A stretch of DNA of 64,000 nt, from the NCBI RefSeq assembly GCF_043555835.1, contig NZ_JBIGHV010000009.1:124001-188000 (forward strand), given 5' to 3'. The DNA comes from Pelomonas parva (GTDB lineage Bacteria; Pseudomonadota; Gammaproteobacteria; Burkholderiales; Burkholderiaceae_C). Within the stretch, counting starts at the first letter, position 1, and the number at the start of each line of letters is the position of its first letter. A program made the translations under genes and the position numbers. Positions 54,035 through 62,850 of the stretch are shown in pieces. Under the pieces are notes generated by a model, which was given only the letters and a program-made list of their open reading frames with translations, searched no databases and was not told where the DNA came from.

Positions 54035-54183
54035 GGCAACGCTGAACAAGTCCCTCGCGCGCAGCGCATCCCTGCTTTGGGCGGCCTGCGGCGTTGCAAC
54101 TCCTCGCCATGGCCCAGCTATGTCTCCGGTTTGCGCCTTGCAGTCCATCCCAAACCAGGGCGCGCTGCATCGCGGGGACTTAT

Positions 54184-54915
54184 TCAGCGTCGCCTTAGGC
54201 CGGCCCTATCTGGCAGAGGCTTGGACGCAGTCTCCAAAAATCGCTCGAATGTCGAGAGGCTCCAAAGGCCTGCGTCTGCCTCCGCATTGGCTTTGCGCAG
54301 AAGGTCTTTAAGCATTGAGACTCTGATTTTTAGTCCAAGGGGGAGGACAACGTAGTCCGTCGTCTGTGGTCTCTCGGCCAGTTGCTCAAACACATCCTTC
54401 ACGATGGCCTGAACTTGAACCGCTTCGACACCAAAGTGAGCAATCCCCTCCCAAAACGGGGTCCACCGTTGCTCCTCCACTGGCACAAGGTTATGCCTTC
54501 CGACCAGTCCGCCATCGGCTGAAAGTCGCATCTGCCTGAGCAAGCCACTCCAAAGACCGTCTGCAAACTCCGCTGCGAGCGTCTTTACAAGCTCCCGGTC
54601 AATTTGCGTCGCAACTGCCTCTTCTAAGACAGGCTCAAGCCCTTTGAAGACACGGGCGCGCGGCAAGCCAGGACCGGGCACGGCAGGTTCCTCCGCCCTA
54701 AGCGCTACTCCGTAGCTCAGCGCCTCCTCTGAGGCCAGCAACGCTCGTACCCCCTCGAACTCCTTAGCAAAGAGGTCGGTTGCCGCGCTTGCCGTCGCTC
54801 GCTTCAGCGACTGCTCGATCCATTCTTCCGCGATAGGAACCGTCAGCGTCCGCAATTCAGCGTAGAGGTCGCGGTCTGCTCGCGCCCGTTCTACATCGTG
54901 CACCCGAAGTCCCAT
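54184..54915 (-). CDS. Hypothetical protein, divergent from the pseudo-methylase gene
   Basis: A mostly helical protein of 243 residues beginning MGLRVHDVERARADRDLYAE. ATG 54915 has an excellent ribosome-binding site (GAAGGAG), so the longer frame starting at 55005 is rejected. Notable segments are WIEQSLKRATASAATDLFAKEFEGV and TDYVVLPLGLKIRVSMLKDLLRKA. It has no membrane segment and no family I recognise. Head-to-head with the methylase-like gene, the two share a 122-bp regulatory gap containing an inverted repeat. Confidence 0.6.
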   Translation of the reverse strand: MGLRVHDVERARADRDLYAELRTLTVPIAEEWIEQSLKRATASAATDLFAKEFEGVRALLASEEALSYGVALRAEEPAVPGPGLPRARVFKGLEPVLEEAVATQIDRELVKTLAAEFADGLWSGLLRQMRLSADGGLVGRHNLVPVEEQRWTPFWEGIAHFGVEAVQVQAIVKDVFEQLAERPQTTDYVVLPLGLKIRVSMLKDLLRKANAEADAGLWSLSTFERFLETASKPLPDRAGLRRR

Positions 54916-55008
54916 CACGCACTCCTTCAGTTGAGTGCATGAGTAGTCGGCCAACGAGCGACTTCGTGATGTGCAGAGCGCAAGAAAGTCTGTTGCAGTG
55001 CGCAAAAA

Positions 55009-55032
55009 GTTGATATAACGACGTTATACAAC
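55009..55032. promoter_or_regulatory. Imperfect inverted repeat in the divergent promoter
   Basis: A 24-bp near-palindrome centred at 55020/55021, with arms GTTGATATAACG and ACGTTATACAAC. It sits a few bases upstream of the methylase-like start at 55038 and in the leader of the divergent gene. A repressor site is inferred. Which protein binds is not evident. Confidence 0.5.
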
Positions 55033-55037
55033 GCGAG

Positions 55038-56849
55038 ATGCTCATGAACGCCCATAGTGCCCCCTCGTCCGGCCAACCGCCCTTCCTGATCGATCGAGCG
55101 ATCTCGGCGATGCGTGAGCTCGCGTCCCAGGTGCCTCACAGGCCAATACAGCAGACCCAGCTCCTTGCACTCCAGATCGCAAGTTGGATGCACCTTTCAC
55201 AGGTTGGAAAGATCGAGGAGCCCAACCTTCAGTTCAACCGAACGGACGTACATATGAATGCCATTCCTTCCATTCTGGAAGGATTAGCAAAATCACTCCT
55301 GCACGAAGCAGACAGACAAATATTCAAAGCTAGACATATAGGTTTATATGAAGATAGGGAGCTGTTTTCGGTGCTGGAATGCGCGGAAGATCTCATCCGA
55401 TGCAATATGTTCAGCAGAATCTATAGCGCCGAACATTTGAGCGCATTGGCAACTTTCTCGGCAACACTAGAAGTAACAAGCCTTCGCCTTCCATCCGAGC
55501 TAAGCCAACTCCTAGTGACCCTTGCCGCGCCAGCGGCAGGCACAGAGATGCTTATATGCTACGACGACACTCTTTCCAAGGGGCTCATAGCTGCTGCCGT
55601 CGCCGAACAGGCTCACATACATGTTGAAACACCGGACCCCACTTTACCTTGGGTCTTTAAGCTGGCTTCAGCATCAAACTTTTCCATTGCTTCTCACGAC
55701 CCACTACTCGACGTCAGCCCAGACGACGGCGATTTAGCCCATTTCCACTGTGGAATAATTTCCGCCCCCATGGGAAAGAGGTACCCCACGGAATCAATGC
55801 ATCGTCGATACCAAGTCCCGTCGACTGATAGCTCCATTTTGGGGATTCAGCATGCCCTATCGAAGATCAGCGGGCGTACGGTTGCGCTCGTTCCCAACAA
55901 TCTGCTGTTCGCATCAGGTGATGCCAATAACCTGCGATCTTACTTGCTTAGGCAAAAACTGCTCTTTGCGGTCATCTCCCTGCCCACTGCATTGCTACAA
56001 AGCACAAGTGTCGAATTTTCCATATTGATTCTTCAGCACAATTCCGAATCGGTGGTATTTATTGAGGGCTCAACCGAGGAATTCTTCAATCGTGATGGTC
56101 GTGGACGTTCCACACTTAATGGCTGGCCTCTTCTCGTCGAAATCTTTCGGGACCCATCGGCTTGGCCGACACATGCCTCGGCCGTTGCGCACGACGCGCT
56201 CGAAGCATCCGGTCAAGCGCTGCTCCCACGCCGCCATATTGGCGCAAAAAGAACACCTCCGACAAGAGGCAGACAAGTACGCGAATTAGGGGAGCTGGTC
56301 TCAATACATCGGCCACGACCACGCGTAGCAAGCGAAGAAACCACCCCAGTCTTTGAAGTCGGCCCTAGTGATTTTCCAAAGTTTGGAAAACTCACGGAGT
56401 CATCAAGACGCGTAGACGCACCGACGGCCGACTTGTCTAAAGCGCTTATACAGCCGAATGACATTCTCCTTGCGGCAAAGGGAGCGATTGGCAAGGTTGC
56501 TATGGCCGGCCGCATTTGCGCTCCCCTACCAATGGTCGTAAGTCAAGCCTGCGTCATTCTTCGTCCCCATCCGCGCAGTCGACTACCCCCTGAAATTCTC
56601 TTTGCCTACCTTCGATCAAATTTAGGCCAGGATCTACTCCTTCAAAGGCGAACGGGAAATACCGTCCCCAATCTACTAGCAAAGGACATCAGCAGCTTGC
56701 CAGTAGAAATCCCGTCAGATGCGGAGTGCGACGACATACGCAATCTCCTGGAGCGTCAGGAGATCTTGCAGTTTCAAGTCGACGTTCTTCTGCGGGAACA
56801 AGCAATGAACGGCGACTTAATTTGCCAGATATTCGAAGGGGGCCAATGA
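55038..56849 (+). CDS. Degenerate N6-DNA methylase fused to a type I specificity-like domain
   Basis: Protein of 603 residues. Residues about 130-340 follow the HsdM/N6-methylase plan: LVTLAAPAAGTEMLICYDDT aligns with motif I (PACGTGG), HCGIISAPMGKR stands where NPPFG should be, and TVALVPNNLLFASGDANNLRSYLLRQKLLFAVISLP is the conserved region after motif IV. The catalytic motif is lost, so methylation is unlikely. Residues about 415-600 resemble an HsdS target-recognition half: ILLAAKGAIGKVAMAG, RRTGNTVPNLLAKDISSLPVEIP and a final coiled coil. DNA binding without methylation is inferred. The stop overlaps the next ATG (ATGA). Confidence 0.7.
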   Translation: MLMNAHSAPSSGQPPFLIDRAISAMRELASQVPHRPIQQTQLLALQIASWMHLSQVGKIEEPNLQFNRTDVHMNAIPSILEGLAKSLLHEADRQIFKARHIGLYEDRELFSVLECAEDLIRCNMFSRIYSAEHLSALATFSATLEVTSLRLPSELSQLLVTLAAPAAGTEMLICYDDTLSKGLIAAAVAEQAHIHVETPDPTLPWVFKLASASNFSIASHDPLLDVSPDDGDLAHFHCGIISAPMGKRYPTESMHRRYQVPSTDSSILGIQHALSKISGRTVALVPNNLLFASGDANNLRSYLLRQKLLFAVISLPTALLQSTSVEFSILILQHNSESVVFIEGSTEEFFNRDGRGRSTLNGWPLLVEIFRDPSAWPTHASAVAHDALEASGQALLPRRHIGAKRTPPTRGRQVRELGELVSIHRPRPRVASEETTPVFEVGPSDFPKFGKLTESSRRVDAPTADLSKALIQPNDILLAAKGAIGKVAMAGRICAPLPMVVSQACVILRPHPRSRLPPEILFAYLRSNLGQDLLLQRRTGNTVPNLLAKDISSLPVEIPSDAECDDIRNLLERQEILQFQVDVLLREQAMNGDLICQIFEGGQ

Positions 56850-56977
56850 TGAAAGATCTCAATGTCAGCAACTTGGCCGCGGTATTGGCGGCCATGGAGG
56901 CTCACCCCTTTCCGTCAATGCTTCTCGTCGCCGGGATAGTCGCCGGAATTTGGGCGTGGAGAAGGGGTCGCGATTAA
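56846..56977 (+). CDS. 43-residue single-pass membrane protein
   Basis: A microprotein of 43 residues (MMKDLNVSNLAAVLAAMEAH, then a hydrophobic run PFPSMLLVAGIVAGIWAW and the basic tail RRGRD). One membrane helix is expected with a cytosolic C-terminus by the positive-inside rule. Its ATG overlaps the stop of the methylase-like gene by four bases, so it is translated together with it. This coupling is the reason for accepting so short a gene. Small membrane proteins of this kind can be effectors in defence loci, but this is inference. Confidence 0.6.
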   Translation: MMKDLNVSNLAAVLAAMEAHPFPSMLLVAGIVAGIWAWRRGRD

Positions 56978-57098
56978 TATTTCCCAGTCGGCGCGCGCGC
57001 CTCGTAAGGCACCTTCTTGAACACCGGCCCAGACGTGATCAGGTTGGATCGCCAACTCAAACCGACTAGGGCATGGTCATTGCAGCCCAGTTACAGGG

Positions 57099-57401
57099 GT
57101 GTCTCTCGCGGCCGCTCAAAGGCAGGCAGACCCGGCTAGAGCGCTCATGGTCACCACGCTCAACTTGCGGCAGCCACTCCCTGACCGGCAATTCGCACCT
57201 CTCTTTGTGTGCGCCTGCGTGACGGATGCACGGGTTCAGTCGAGCCTGCCCGTCCCGCCGGTATACACAATAGTTCGGTTATCACTTTGCAGCCGAGCAG
57301 TAGGAGAGGGAATCGCCCAAGTGATGCTGGAAGCTCGAATCGGCATATATGACCGTGGCGCTGAGATAGGCGACGCCCCTCAACTTCTCAACATCATCTG
57401 A
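57099..57401 (+). CDS. Hypothetical protein, coupled to the TraB/GumN-like gene
   Basis: A frame of 100 residues starting at GTG 57099 or possibly ATG 57147 (MVTTLNLRQP). It has one moderately hydrophobic stretch (APLFVCACVTDA...VYTIVRLSLCS) and no recognised family. Its stop overlaps the ATG of the next gene by one base (TGATG), which is the main support for it being translated. It could also be the displaced N-terminal part of that protein. Confidence 0.4.
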   Translation: MSLAAAQRQADPARALMVTTLNLRQPLPDRQFAPLFVCACVTDARVQSSLPVPPVYTIVRLSLCSRAVGEGIAQVMLEARIGIYDRGAEIGDAPQLLNII

Positions 57402-58159
57402 TGCTCATCAATCTCCTAAATTCCAAGGTCTCAATCCTCCCGTCGTTCCATCGCTTGACGGCGGGATATGTACTCGACAAGAGCATCATTGACACGATTG
57501 ATCAAGCAGATCGTGTCATATTCGAAAGAGATCTGGATCAGGCGCTGCGGTCGCCATCACTTACTAGCCTTCAGTTTTCGGCAACCCCCCCTAGCAAGCT
57601 TCCACCAAATCTTCAGAAAGTATGGACTGGCCCAGCTGTCGGGCTCGTCATGGCCGACCTTCTCAAGTACACCATAGCCGATATCGCCGCTCACATCGAC
57701 AGCGCAATCGATCGATCTACTTTTCTGATTTTCAACAAGGACGGCGTTGACGAGCAGTTGTGGCGACGTGTCGATCCGACTAAACGTGGATGGCTTCAAG
57801 GGAGCGCGGAACTCATCCAGGCTATGACGCTATATCCCGACGACGAGCAATTGGCAGATCTCGCCTATAGCTGCGACGTCACACAGCGCGCCAAGGACTT
57901 CCGTGATGAACTGAGTGCTTGGCAGGGCAAGGACCCAGGCCGGCTTGGCTCGCTGATGGATCAGATTTACCAGCGAACGCCGGTTCGAGCTCAAGAGATG
58001 CTGCTAAAGCGGAATCAGGTGATGCTTCAGGCTGTGCTCCGCAGCGCCGCCGATCCAGAGCAAGCCACAGTATTCGTGATCGGTGCGGCGCACGTTGTAG
58101 GGGCGCAGGGACTACTACACGATTTAAACGCGCGAGGCCAGAAGTACCAGATTTTGTAA
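57401..58159 (+). CDS. TraB/GumN-like protein
   Basis: Protein of 252 residues. The C-terminal 50 residues carry the TraB/GumN family ending: MLLKRNQVMLQAVLRSAADPEQATVFVIGAAHVVGAQGLLHDLNARG (RN...GAAHxxGxxGLL). The N-terminal LGTxHxP block of complete family members is not visible, so it is shortened or diverged. A role in sensing or degrading small signals or peptides is known only loosely for the family. It begins by one-base overlap with the upstream 100-residue gene. Confidence 0.6.
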   Translation: MLINLLNSKVSILPSFHRLTAGYVLDKSIIDTIDQADRVIFERDLDQALRSPSLTSLQFSATPPSKLPPNLQKVWTGPAVGLVMADLLKYTIADIAAHIDSAIDRSTFLIFNKDGVDEQLWRRVDPTKRGWLQGSAELIQAMTLYPDDEQLADLAYSCDVTQRAKDFRDELSAWQGKDPGRLGSLMDQIYQRTPVRAQEMLLKRNQVMLQAVLRSAADPEQATVFVIGAAHVVGAQGLLHDLNARGQKYQIL

Positions 58160-58515
58160 ATAACGCGCAGAAGCGATCAGAGCTTCCTCCTGTGTTGGGC
58201 CTGCGAGTCCTCAGGGATCAGAACCTGCGCCCGAAATCCGTCCCCCAATGCGGGGTCGAAAACGCCCTCTCCGGCACGATGGTCCTCCTCCATCAGGCGC
58301 TCAAAATCGGGGCTACCGAACTCACGGCCCGCCGCTGGCATCCGGCCCAAAGTCGATCCTCCAGGGGGCTGAGCCAATTCCGCCTCAGCAAGGCTCGACT
58401 GACGACCGACTTTTGCTTGCGCATCGACGTCATTCAGCACTTCACACGCTTTCGATTGGACTTTGACTCTAGCCGCCGTCGACGCCTAAATTGGTTAAGC
58501 GCACGAGGGCTCGGC
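58160..58515. other. Gap between the TraB-like gene and the transposase, no supported gene
   Basis: About 356 bp. Open frames exist on both strands (58177-58440 minus; the upstream extension of the transposase frame plus), but neither has a recognisable domain or a ribosome-binding site. The left end of the IS630-type element should lie here; I could not find a convincing inverted-repeat pair. Confidence 0.35.
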
Positions 58516-59874
58516 ATGATCAGCTGCGATGTCATCCAATGGCGCCGGATTCGACGCAAGGTGCTTTTCGAGGGGAAGCCCATCGAGATGGTCGCCATGC
58601 AGGAATCGCTGACCGTAGAGGCGACGCGGGAGATGTTGACCCAACGGCCCAGGCCCAAAAGAGATCCCGGCAGGCGGGTTTCCCTGTTCTCCACTGTCAT
58701 CCCCTATACGGGTCTGGCTCGAGGTGATCGGGAACTTCTGCAGTGGGCGCAATGGCTGTATTCGCTGGAGCAAGACGAGCTTGCATGCCCACCCTTCGGC
58801 GTCGAGCTCTCGCGGCACGGTGCCGCCGCACGCAAACGGATGCTGTCGGTTCTGGCCACCGAAGAAGGCTTCGGCCTCAAGGCCATCGCCAAGCATCTGG
58901 CCGTGTCACCCAATACAGTGATCCGCAGCCGCTTGTTGTACGAGCAGGGCGGTGTCGAGGCTCTGACCCATCAGAAGGTCCGGGCGCGGATGGCCGACGC
59001 AGACCATTACCGTGACGAGCTGTTCAAGCTGCTGCACGAGCCGCCGTCGCAGTCCGGCTTCAATCGGACCAGCTGGCGGATCGCCGACCTGCAAGAGGCC
59101 ATGGCCAAGCGGGGCTTTCCGACCTGCAGGGCAGTCCTGAGGGAGGCGATCGAGAAGTCTGGCTTTCGCTGGCGAGCGGCTCGCGTCGTGCTGACGAGCA
59201 CCGACCCGCAGTACCAGGAGAAGCTGAACAAGGTTCAAGACGTCCTCTCGCATCTGAAGGCGAACGAGGGCTTCTTCTCAATCGACGAGTACGGCCCGTT
59301 CTCAGTCAAAGCGATACCCGGTCGGTCTCTCGCCGCACCAGGTCAGCGACCGACCGTTCCGCAGTGGCAGAAGTCCCGCGGACGGCTCATCGTCACGGCT
59401 GCGCTGGAGCTGTCGAAGAATCAGGTGACCCACTTCTACTCCACCGCGAAGAACACAGCGGAGATGGTGAAGCTCATCGAGCGGCTGCTAGTCGACTACG
59501 CCGGCAAAAGGACGTTGTACCTGTCCTGGGATGCCGCCTCGTGGCACGATTCGAAGCAGCTGAAGAAGTTCATCGACAAGCACAACGACGGGAGCTCAGG
59601 CGGACCACGTCTTGAACTCGTGCCTCTGCCGGCCTCCGCCCAGTTCCTGAACGTCATCGAGTCCGTTTTCAGCGGCATGTCCAGGGCGATCATCCACAAC
59701 AGCAACTACGGCACCCTGGACGAAGCCAAGGCCGCAATTGACCAGTACTTCTCCAGTCGCAACGAGCATTTCCGGAAGACCCCCAAACGAGCAGGCGACT
59801 GGATCTGGGGCAAGGAGCGAACTCCTTCGACATTTTCGTCATCAAACAACTGCAAGGACCCGGCCTATAGGTAG
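58516..59874 (+). CDS. IS630-family transposase
   Basis: DDE transposase of about 452 residues (ATG 58516; ATG 58588 is also possible). A helix-turn-helix lies near 110-150 (EGFGLKAIAKHLAVSPNTVIRSR). The catalytic segments are FFSIDEYGPFSVK (first Asp near 257), LYLSWDAASWHDSKQL (second Asp near 338) and LNVIESVFSGMSRAI (Glu near 381), the order of IS630/Tc1-like elements. The frame looks intact. Flanking ends and TA duplications were not found, so mobility now is uncertain. Confidence 0.82.
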   Translation: MISCDVIQWRRIRRKVLFEGKPIEMVAMQESLTVEATREMLTQRPRPKRDPGRRVSLFSTVIPYTGLARGDRELLQWAQWLYSLEQDELACPPFGVELSRHGAAARKRMLSVLATEEGFGLKAIAKHLAVSPNTVIRSRLLYEQGGVEALTHQKVRARMADADHYRDELFKLLHEPPSQSGFNRTSWRIADLQEAMAKRGFPTCRAVLREAIEKSGFRWRAARVVLTSTDPQYQEKLNKVQDVLSHLKANEGFFSIDEYGPFSVKAIPGRSLAAPGQRPTVPQWQKSRGRLIVTAALELSKNQVTHFYSTAKNTAEMVKLIERLLVDYAGKRTLYLSWDAASWHDSKQLKKFIDKHNDGSSGGPRLELVPLPASAQFLNVIESVFSGMSRAIIHNSNYGTLDEAKAAIDQYFSSRNEHFRKTPKRAGDWIWGKERTPSTFSSSNNCKDPAYR

Positions 59875-60026
59875 GTGGAGCGGAGCTGGGCGAACTGTCC
59901 ATCCAAATTGTCGACTTGGCCGCTAAGCACGAGGTTCCCCAACACTCAGGATGCAAAGCCAATAGCCGCTGGCAAGAATTGGGTCATCGGCATCAACATT
60001 CGCTGGCCCTCCCGCCAAGCCCCATC

Positions 60027-62075
60027 ATGACCATCTCTGCTCGTCACCTGGTGCGCCTGAGTGTTGCCGCCCTTGCCGTGATTGCCATTTTTTCTGGACA
60101 TGCGTCGCGGGCCGCAGATCTGAAGGTTCTCCTGCCCACCTGGCCAATACAGGACACAGGGCTCCCCTTGTCGGATGCTCAGCTAAAAGTCTGGCGCGAC
60201 AAGGCGGACTTTTGCCCACGTGTCCAGGGCCACTTCGATGCCTTTCCATCCAAGGGGAACGCTGATGCCGGGGCGGACGTGGGTGACTACCCTACGGCAA
60301 CTTGCGATGATGGCGACCAGACCTTGTTCAACGGGTTGCTGTGCGCCGCTGGCGTAGCCGAAGGGTGTTCCGGCGTTAAGCAAGCTCAGGCAGCAGACGG
60401 GAGATGGTTCCGGTCCCCTGCGCGCCGCCTTCTGTGGGAGCAGCACTGCTTTAGCGCATCACCCCTCACGGGCAACCACTTCCGCGATCGGTGCGCCAAC
60501 GGGTTCTCACCGGACATGGCACTCGGCGTGCTGCTCTATGTAATGGAGACGGGTGACTCGGCGGCGTATCAACGCTGGTTGAACTGGATCGACGCGTCAA
60601 TTGATAGCGCCAAACTTTGCAGGCCGGACGATCTAACCGACTGCAAGCCTGTGAAGTGGCCAACTCTTTGCACTCATGACATCGGCTACCGCGCGCCCGA
60701 TGAGAAGCCCCCCGCCATCGTCATTGACGGCCGCTCAGGAGGCATGTGCTCAATGCGCCCTTTTGACCCGCTGGATTTTTCAGCCGTAACGGAGGCAACG
60801 CTGATCACGGTTCCTGCTCGCTATGCCGCCTGGGAAGCGCAGACGCGCGTGCTCGGACAGCAGCTCTTGGCAGGGCTCACGGGAAATCCAGCGATCAGCA
60901 GCCTCCCACCTCTGCTGATTATGTCGGCAACCGACAAAGAACATTTTCCTCTTCATCTCGACGCCGCACGCGTCCTCTTGCGCATGCAAATCGCGAACCC
61001 CGGCCTGAAGCTTGCCAACTTGCCCTCGATTCCAGAGCCAATGGAATTGATCAAGAGCGTCGCAGGAGGAATGCTCGCGGACGGAACCGATCCAACCTAT
61101 GTCAATGCTGTAGCGCAGGTCATTGCAAGCCGGGCTCGCTGGAACCCCTTCTATCAACTGCTCGCAGAAGGCCCAACCCCCGCAGTCCGAGCGCTCATCA
61201 TTGAGAGGTGCCCCAGCGAAACGGACAAAACAACCAAAGACAACTGGATCTGGGAGAAGGACTCTGAGAACGATGGCAATGGCAAGCTGAACAGTATGGG
61301 CTGGGACTGCATCTTTGTCGGAAGTCTATATAACCGAATGCTGGTGAAGAAAGACCTGCTGGCGGAGTTTATGGACCTAGTCCTGAAGTTCGCCGATCAG
61401 ACTGACCAAGCCCTACAAGGCCTGCAGCAAGCCTCTCAGGTAGCCGAGGGCGCGCTTGCATTAACTGAGCAGGGTCTTGAGGAAGCAAACCGCGCTTTGC
61501 AGACCGCGACGGACTTTGTCTCGACCGGCTACGCTGCTGCCAAAGCTGAAGTTGATAAGCAATCCTCTGAAACCGCCAACAGATTGAGCAGTATTCAGGC
61601 CGAGATTGCAGATATACAGCGTCGAATCGGCGATCTCAGCGCTCAGTTGGCCAACACACCAAAGCAGATCGAGCAAAAGGTGATGGAACAGGCCTGCAAT
61701 CTCCTAGGCGACCTGTGCCAAGTTGTCGAAAAGATTCAAATGATCACGAATCCAGACTACACCAATGCAGTCAATGCTATTGCCGACTTGAACGGGCAGT
61801 TGCTTGATCTGCAGACGAACGCTTTGCGAGAAGTAAATGAGCGTGCCGCCAATCTTGTGGTTGAGGGCACAAATCTGGCAGCCCGATTTGCTGATCTACA
61901 GCTAAAGCTGCAGCAAGCATTCTTCGAGACTCAGATAGACGTCGCAAAATTTGCAGTGAGCGAAAGCCGGAAGTCCTTGGCAAAGGCCCGTGAAGAGGTG
62001 GGCAAAGCTCGCAAGCTTTACCGCCGCGCTCAAGGGCAACTGGCGGTCTGGCGTAAGCCTTCGAGGGGAAACTGA
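60027..62075 (+). CDS. Large exported protein with C-terminal coiled coil
   Basis: A protein of 682 residues with a signal peptide at about 1-28 (ending ASRAADLK). The N-terminal half is a globular, Cys-containing region with DGDQTLFNGLLCAAGVAEGCSGV and FSPDMALGVLLYVMETGDSAAYQRWLNWID, suggestive of an all-helical enzyme-like or binding fold. From about residue 440 to the end it is a long coiled coil (QALQGLQQASQVAEGALALTEQ...). No family is named with confidence. The ATG follows 150 bp of non-coding sequence after the transposase. The next gene starts right after its stop. Confidence 0.7.
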   Translation: MTISARHLVRLSVAALAVIAIFSGHASRAADLKVLLPTWPIQDTGLPLSDAQLKVWRDKADFCPRVQGHFDAFPSKGNADAGADVGDYPTATCDDGDQTLFNGLLCAAGVAEGCSGVKQAQAADGRWFRSPARRLLWEQHCFSASPLTGNHFRDRCANGFSPDMALGVLLYVMETGDSAAYQRWLNWIDASIDSAKLCRPDDLTDCKPVKWPTLCTHDIGYRAPDEKPPAIVIDGRSGGMCSMRPFDPLDFSAVTEATLITVPARYAAWEAQTRVLGQQLLAGLTGNPAISSLPPLLIMSATDKEHFPLHLDAARVLLRMQIANPGLKLANLPSIPEPMELIKSVAGGMLADGTDPTYVNAVAQVIASRARWNPFYQLLAEGPTPAVRALIIERCPSETDKTTKDNWIWEKDSENDGNGKLNSMGWDCIFVGSLYNRMLVKKDLLAEFMDLVLKFADQTDQALQGLQQASQVAEGALALTEQGLEEANRALQTATDFVSTGYAAAKAEVDKQSSETANRLSSIQAEIADIQRRIGDLSAQLANTPKQIEQKVMEQACNLLGDLCQVVEKIQMITNPDYTNAVNAIADLNGQLLDLQTNALREVNERAANLVVEGTNLAARFADLQLKLQQAFFETQIDVAKFAVSESRKSLAKAREEVGKARKLYRRAQGQLAVWRKPSRGN

Positions 62076-62076
62076 G

Positions 62077-62850
62077 ATGCGCAGGTCGGGTTTACATCGA
62101 AACCTTTTACTTGCCTCGGCACTGCTAAGTCCTGTTGTATCTGTAGCGGCCGAGCATGTGGTCTCGCCAATACGTGCCTGGCTACGACCCAACGTACTCG
62201 TTCTTGGGATCGATGATCAAGGCAAAAGCATACTCGTCACGACAAGTTCGCGGTTGTGTGTGCCTCCAGCCGATGGTGGGGTACCCTTGCGAGCGCCGCC
62301 TATTGAACTTGAAAGAAGCGGCTTCGTAGGCGTCCAACCAGAAGGAATCCTGCGAGGCTCTAAGCCTATATGCCTAGAGGCTCAAGGTGGTCTTTCAAAG
62401 ACCTGTTCAGCCGCCGATGCTGAGTGTCTGAGCTCCAGGCCAGTTCTGAAGTACGAGCTTAGCTATCCTCTGAAGCATGAAATACGAGAAGTAGAGGCCA
62501 AAGACACTACACCCCCGATTTCCATCGGCAACGGCCAAATTCAATTGAAGATCATTTTTTGCGGTAACCAAGTAGCGAAGGAACGTATTTGTTCTCTGCC
62601 GGGAACGCGCCTAGCAAAACTGAGCGCAAGGCTAGAGCCCACGCCGTTGTCTTATGCAGGCGTTGAGTTTGAGTCAGTATCTGGCCAAGCCAATGGCCCA
62701 TGCGTTGATGTGGTCGCGAGAGGAAGCGGCCAATACTTGGGCAGCCCGCCGCTCTTTCCAGGCGACACGACAAAGCCGCCGCGTTGTCGCGTTTACGACG
62801 GGGGAAAGTTAATCATCTCGGTGACGTACAACGACCTGCGGAAGCCTTGA
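62077..62850 (+). CDS. Exported hypothetical protein, operon partner of the coiled-coil protein
   Basis: A protein of 257 residues with a signal peptide at about 1-24 (ending SVAAEHVV). The mature part is mainly beta-like, with cysteines near 63, 99, 108 and 115. ATG 62077 is one base after the upstream stop and is preceded by a strong ribosome-binding site (GAGGGGAA), so I reject the longer frame starting at 61990. No family is recognised. With the preceding gene it forms a two-gene secreted or periplasmic unit, the last island genes before the comM tail. Confidence 0.7.
   Translation: MRRSGLHRNLLLASALLSPVVSVAAEHVVSPIRAWLRPNVLVLGIDDQGKSILVTTSSRLCVPPADGGVPLRAPPIELERSGFVGVQPEGILRGSKPICLEAQGGLSKTCSAADAECLSSRPVLKYELSYPLKHEIREVEAKDTTPPISIGNGQIQLKIIFCGNQVAKERICSLPGTRLAKLSARLEPTPLSYAGVEFESVSGQANGPCVDVVARGSGQYLGSPPLFPGDTTKPPRCRVYDGGKLIISVTYNDLRKP

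Noticed and set aside
55038..56849. A functional type I or IIG methyltransferase
   Set aside because: The NPPF catalytic motif is replaced by SAPMGK, and no restriction subunit is encoded nearby.
58177..58440. An 87-codon minus-strand frame that could be a transposase tail
   Set aside because: No recognisable motif or ribosome-binding site, and no matching ends. It was left as unassigned sequence.
57919..58515. Upstream extension of the transposase frame
   Set aside because: It overlaps the TraB-like gene and lacks transposase sequence. Internal ATGs at 58516 or 58588 fit the IS630 family better.
59875..60026. Terminal inverted repeat of the IS630 element
   Set aside because: Comparison of the flanks (58160-58515 with 59875-60026) by eye gave no pair better than chance.
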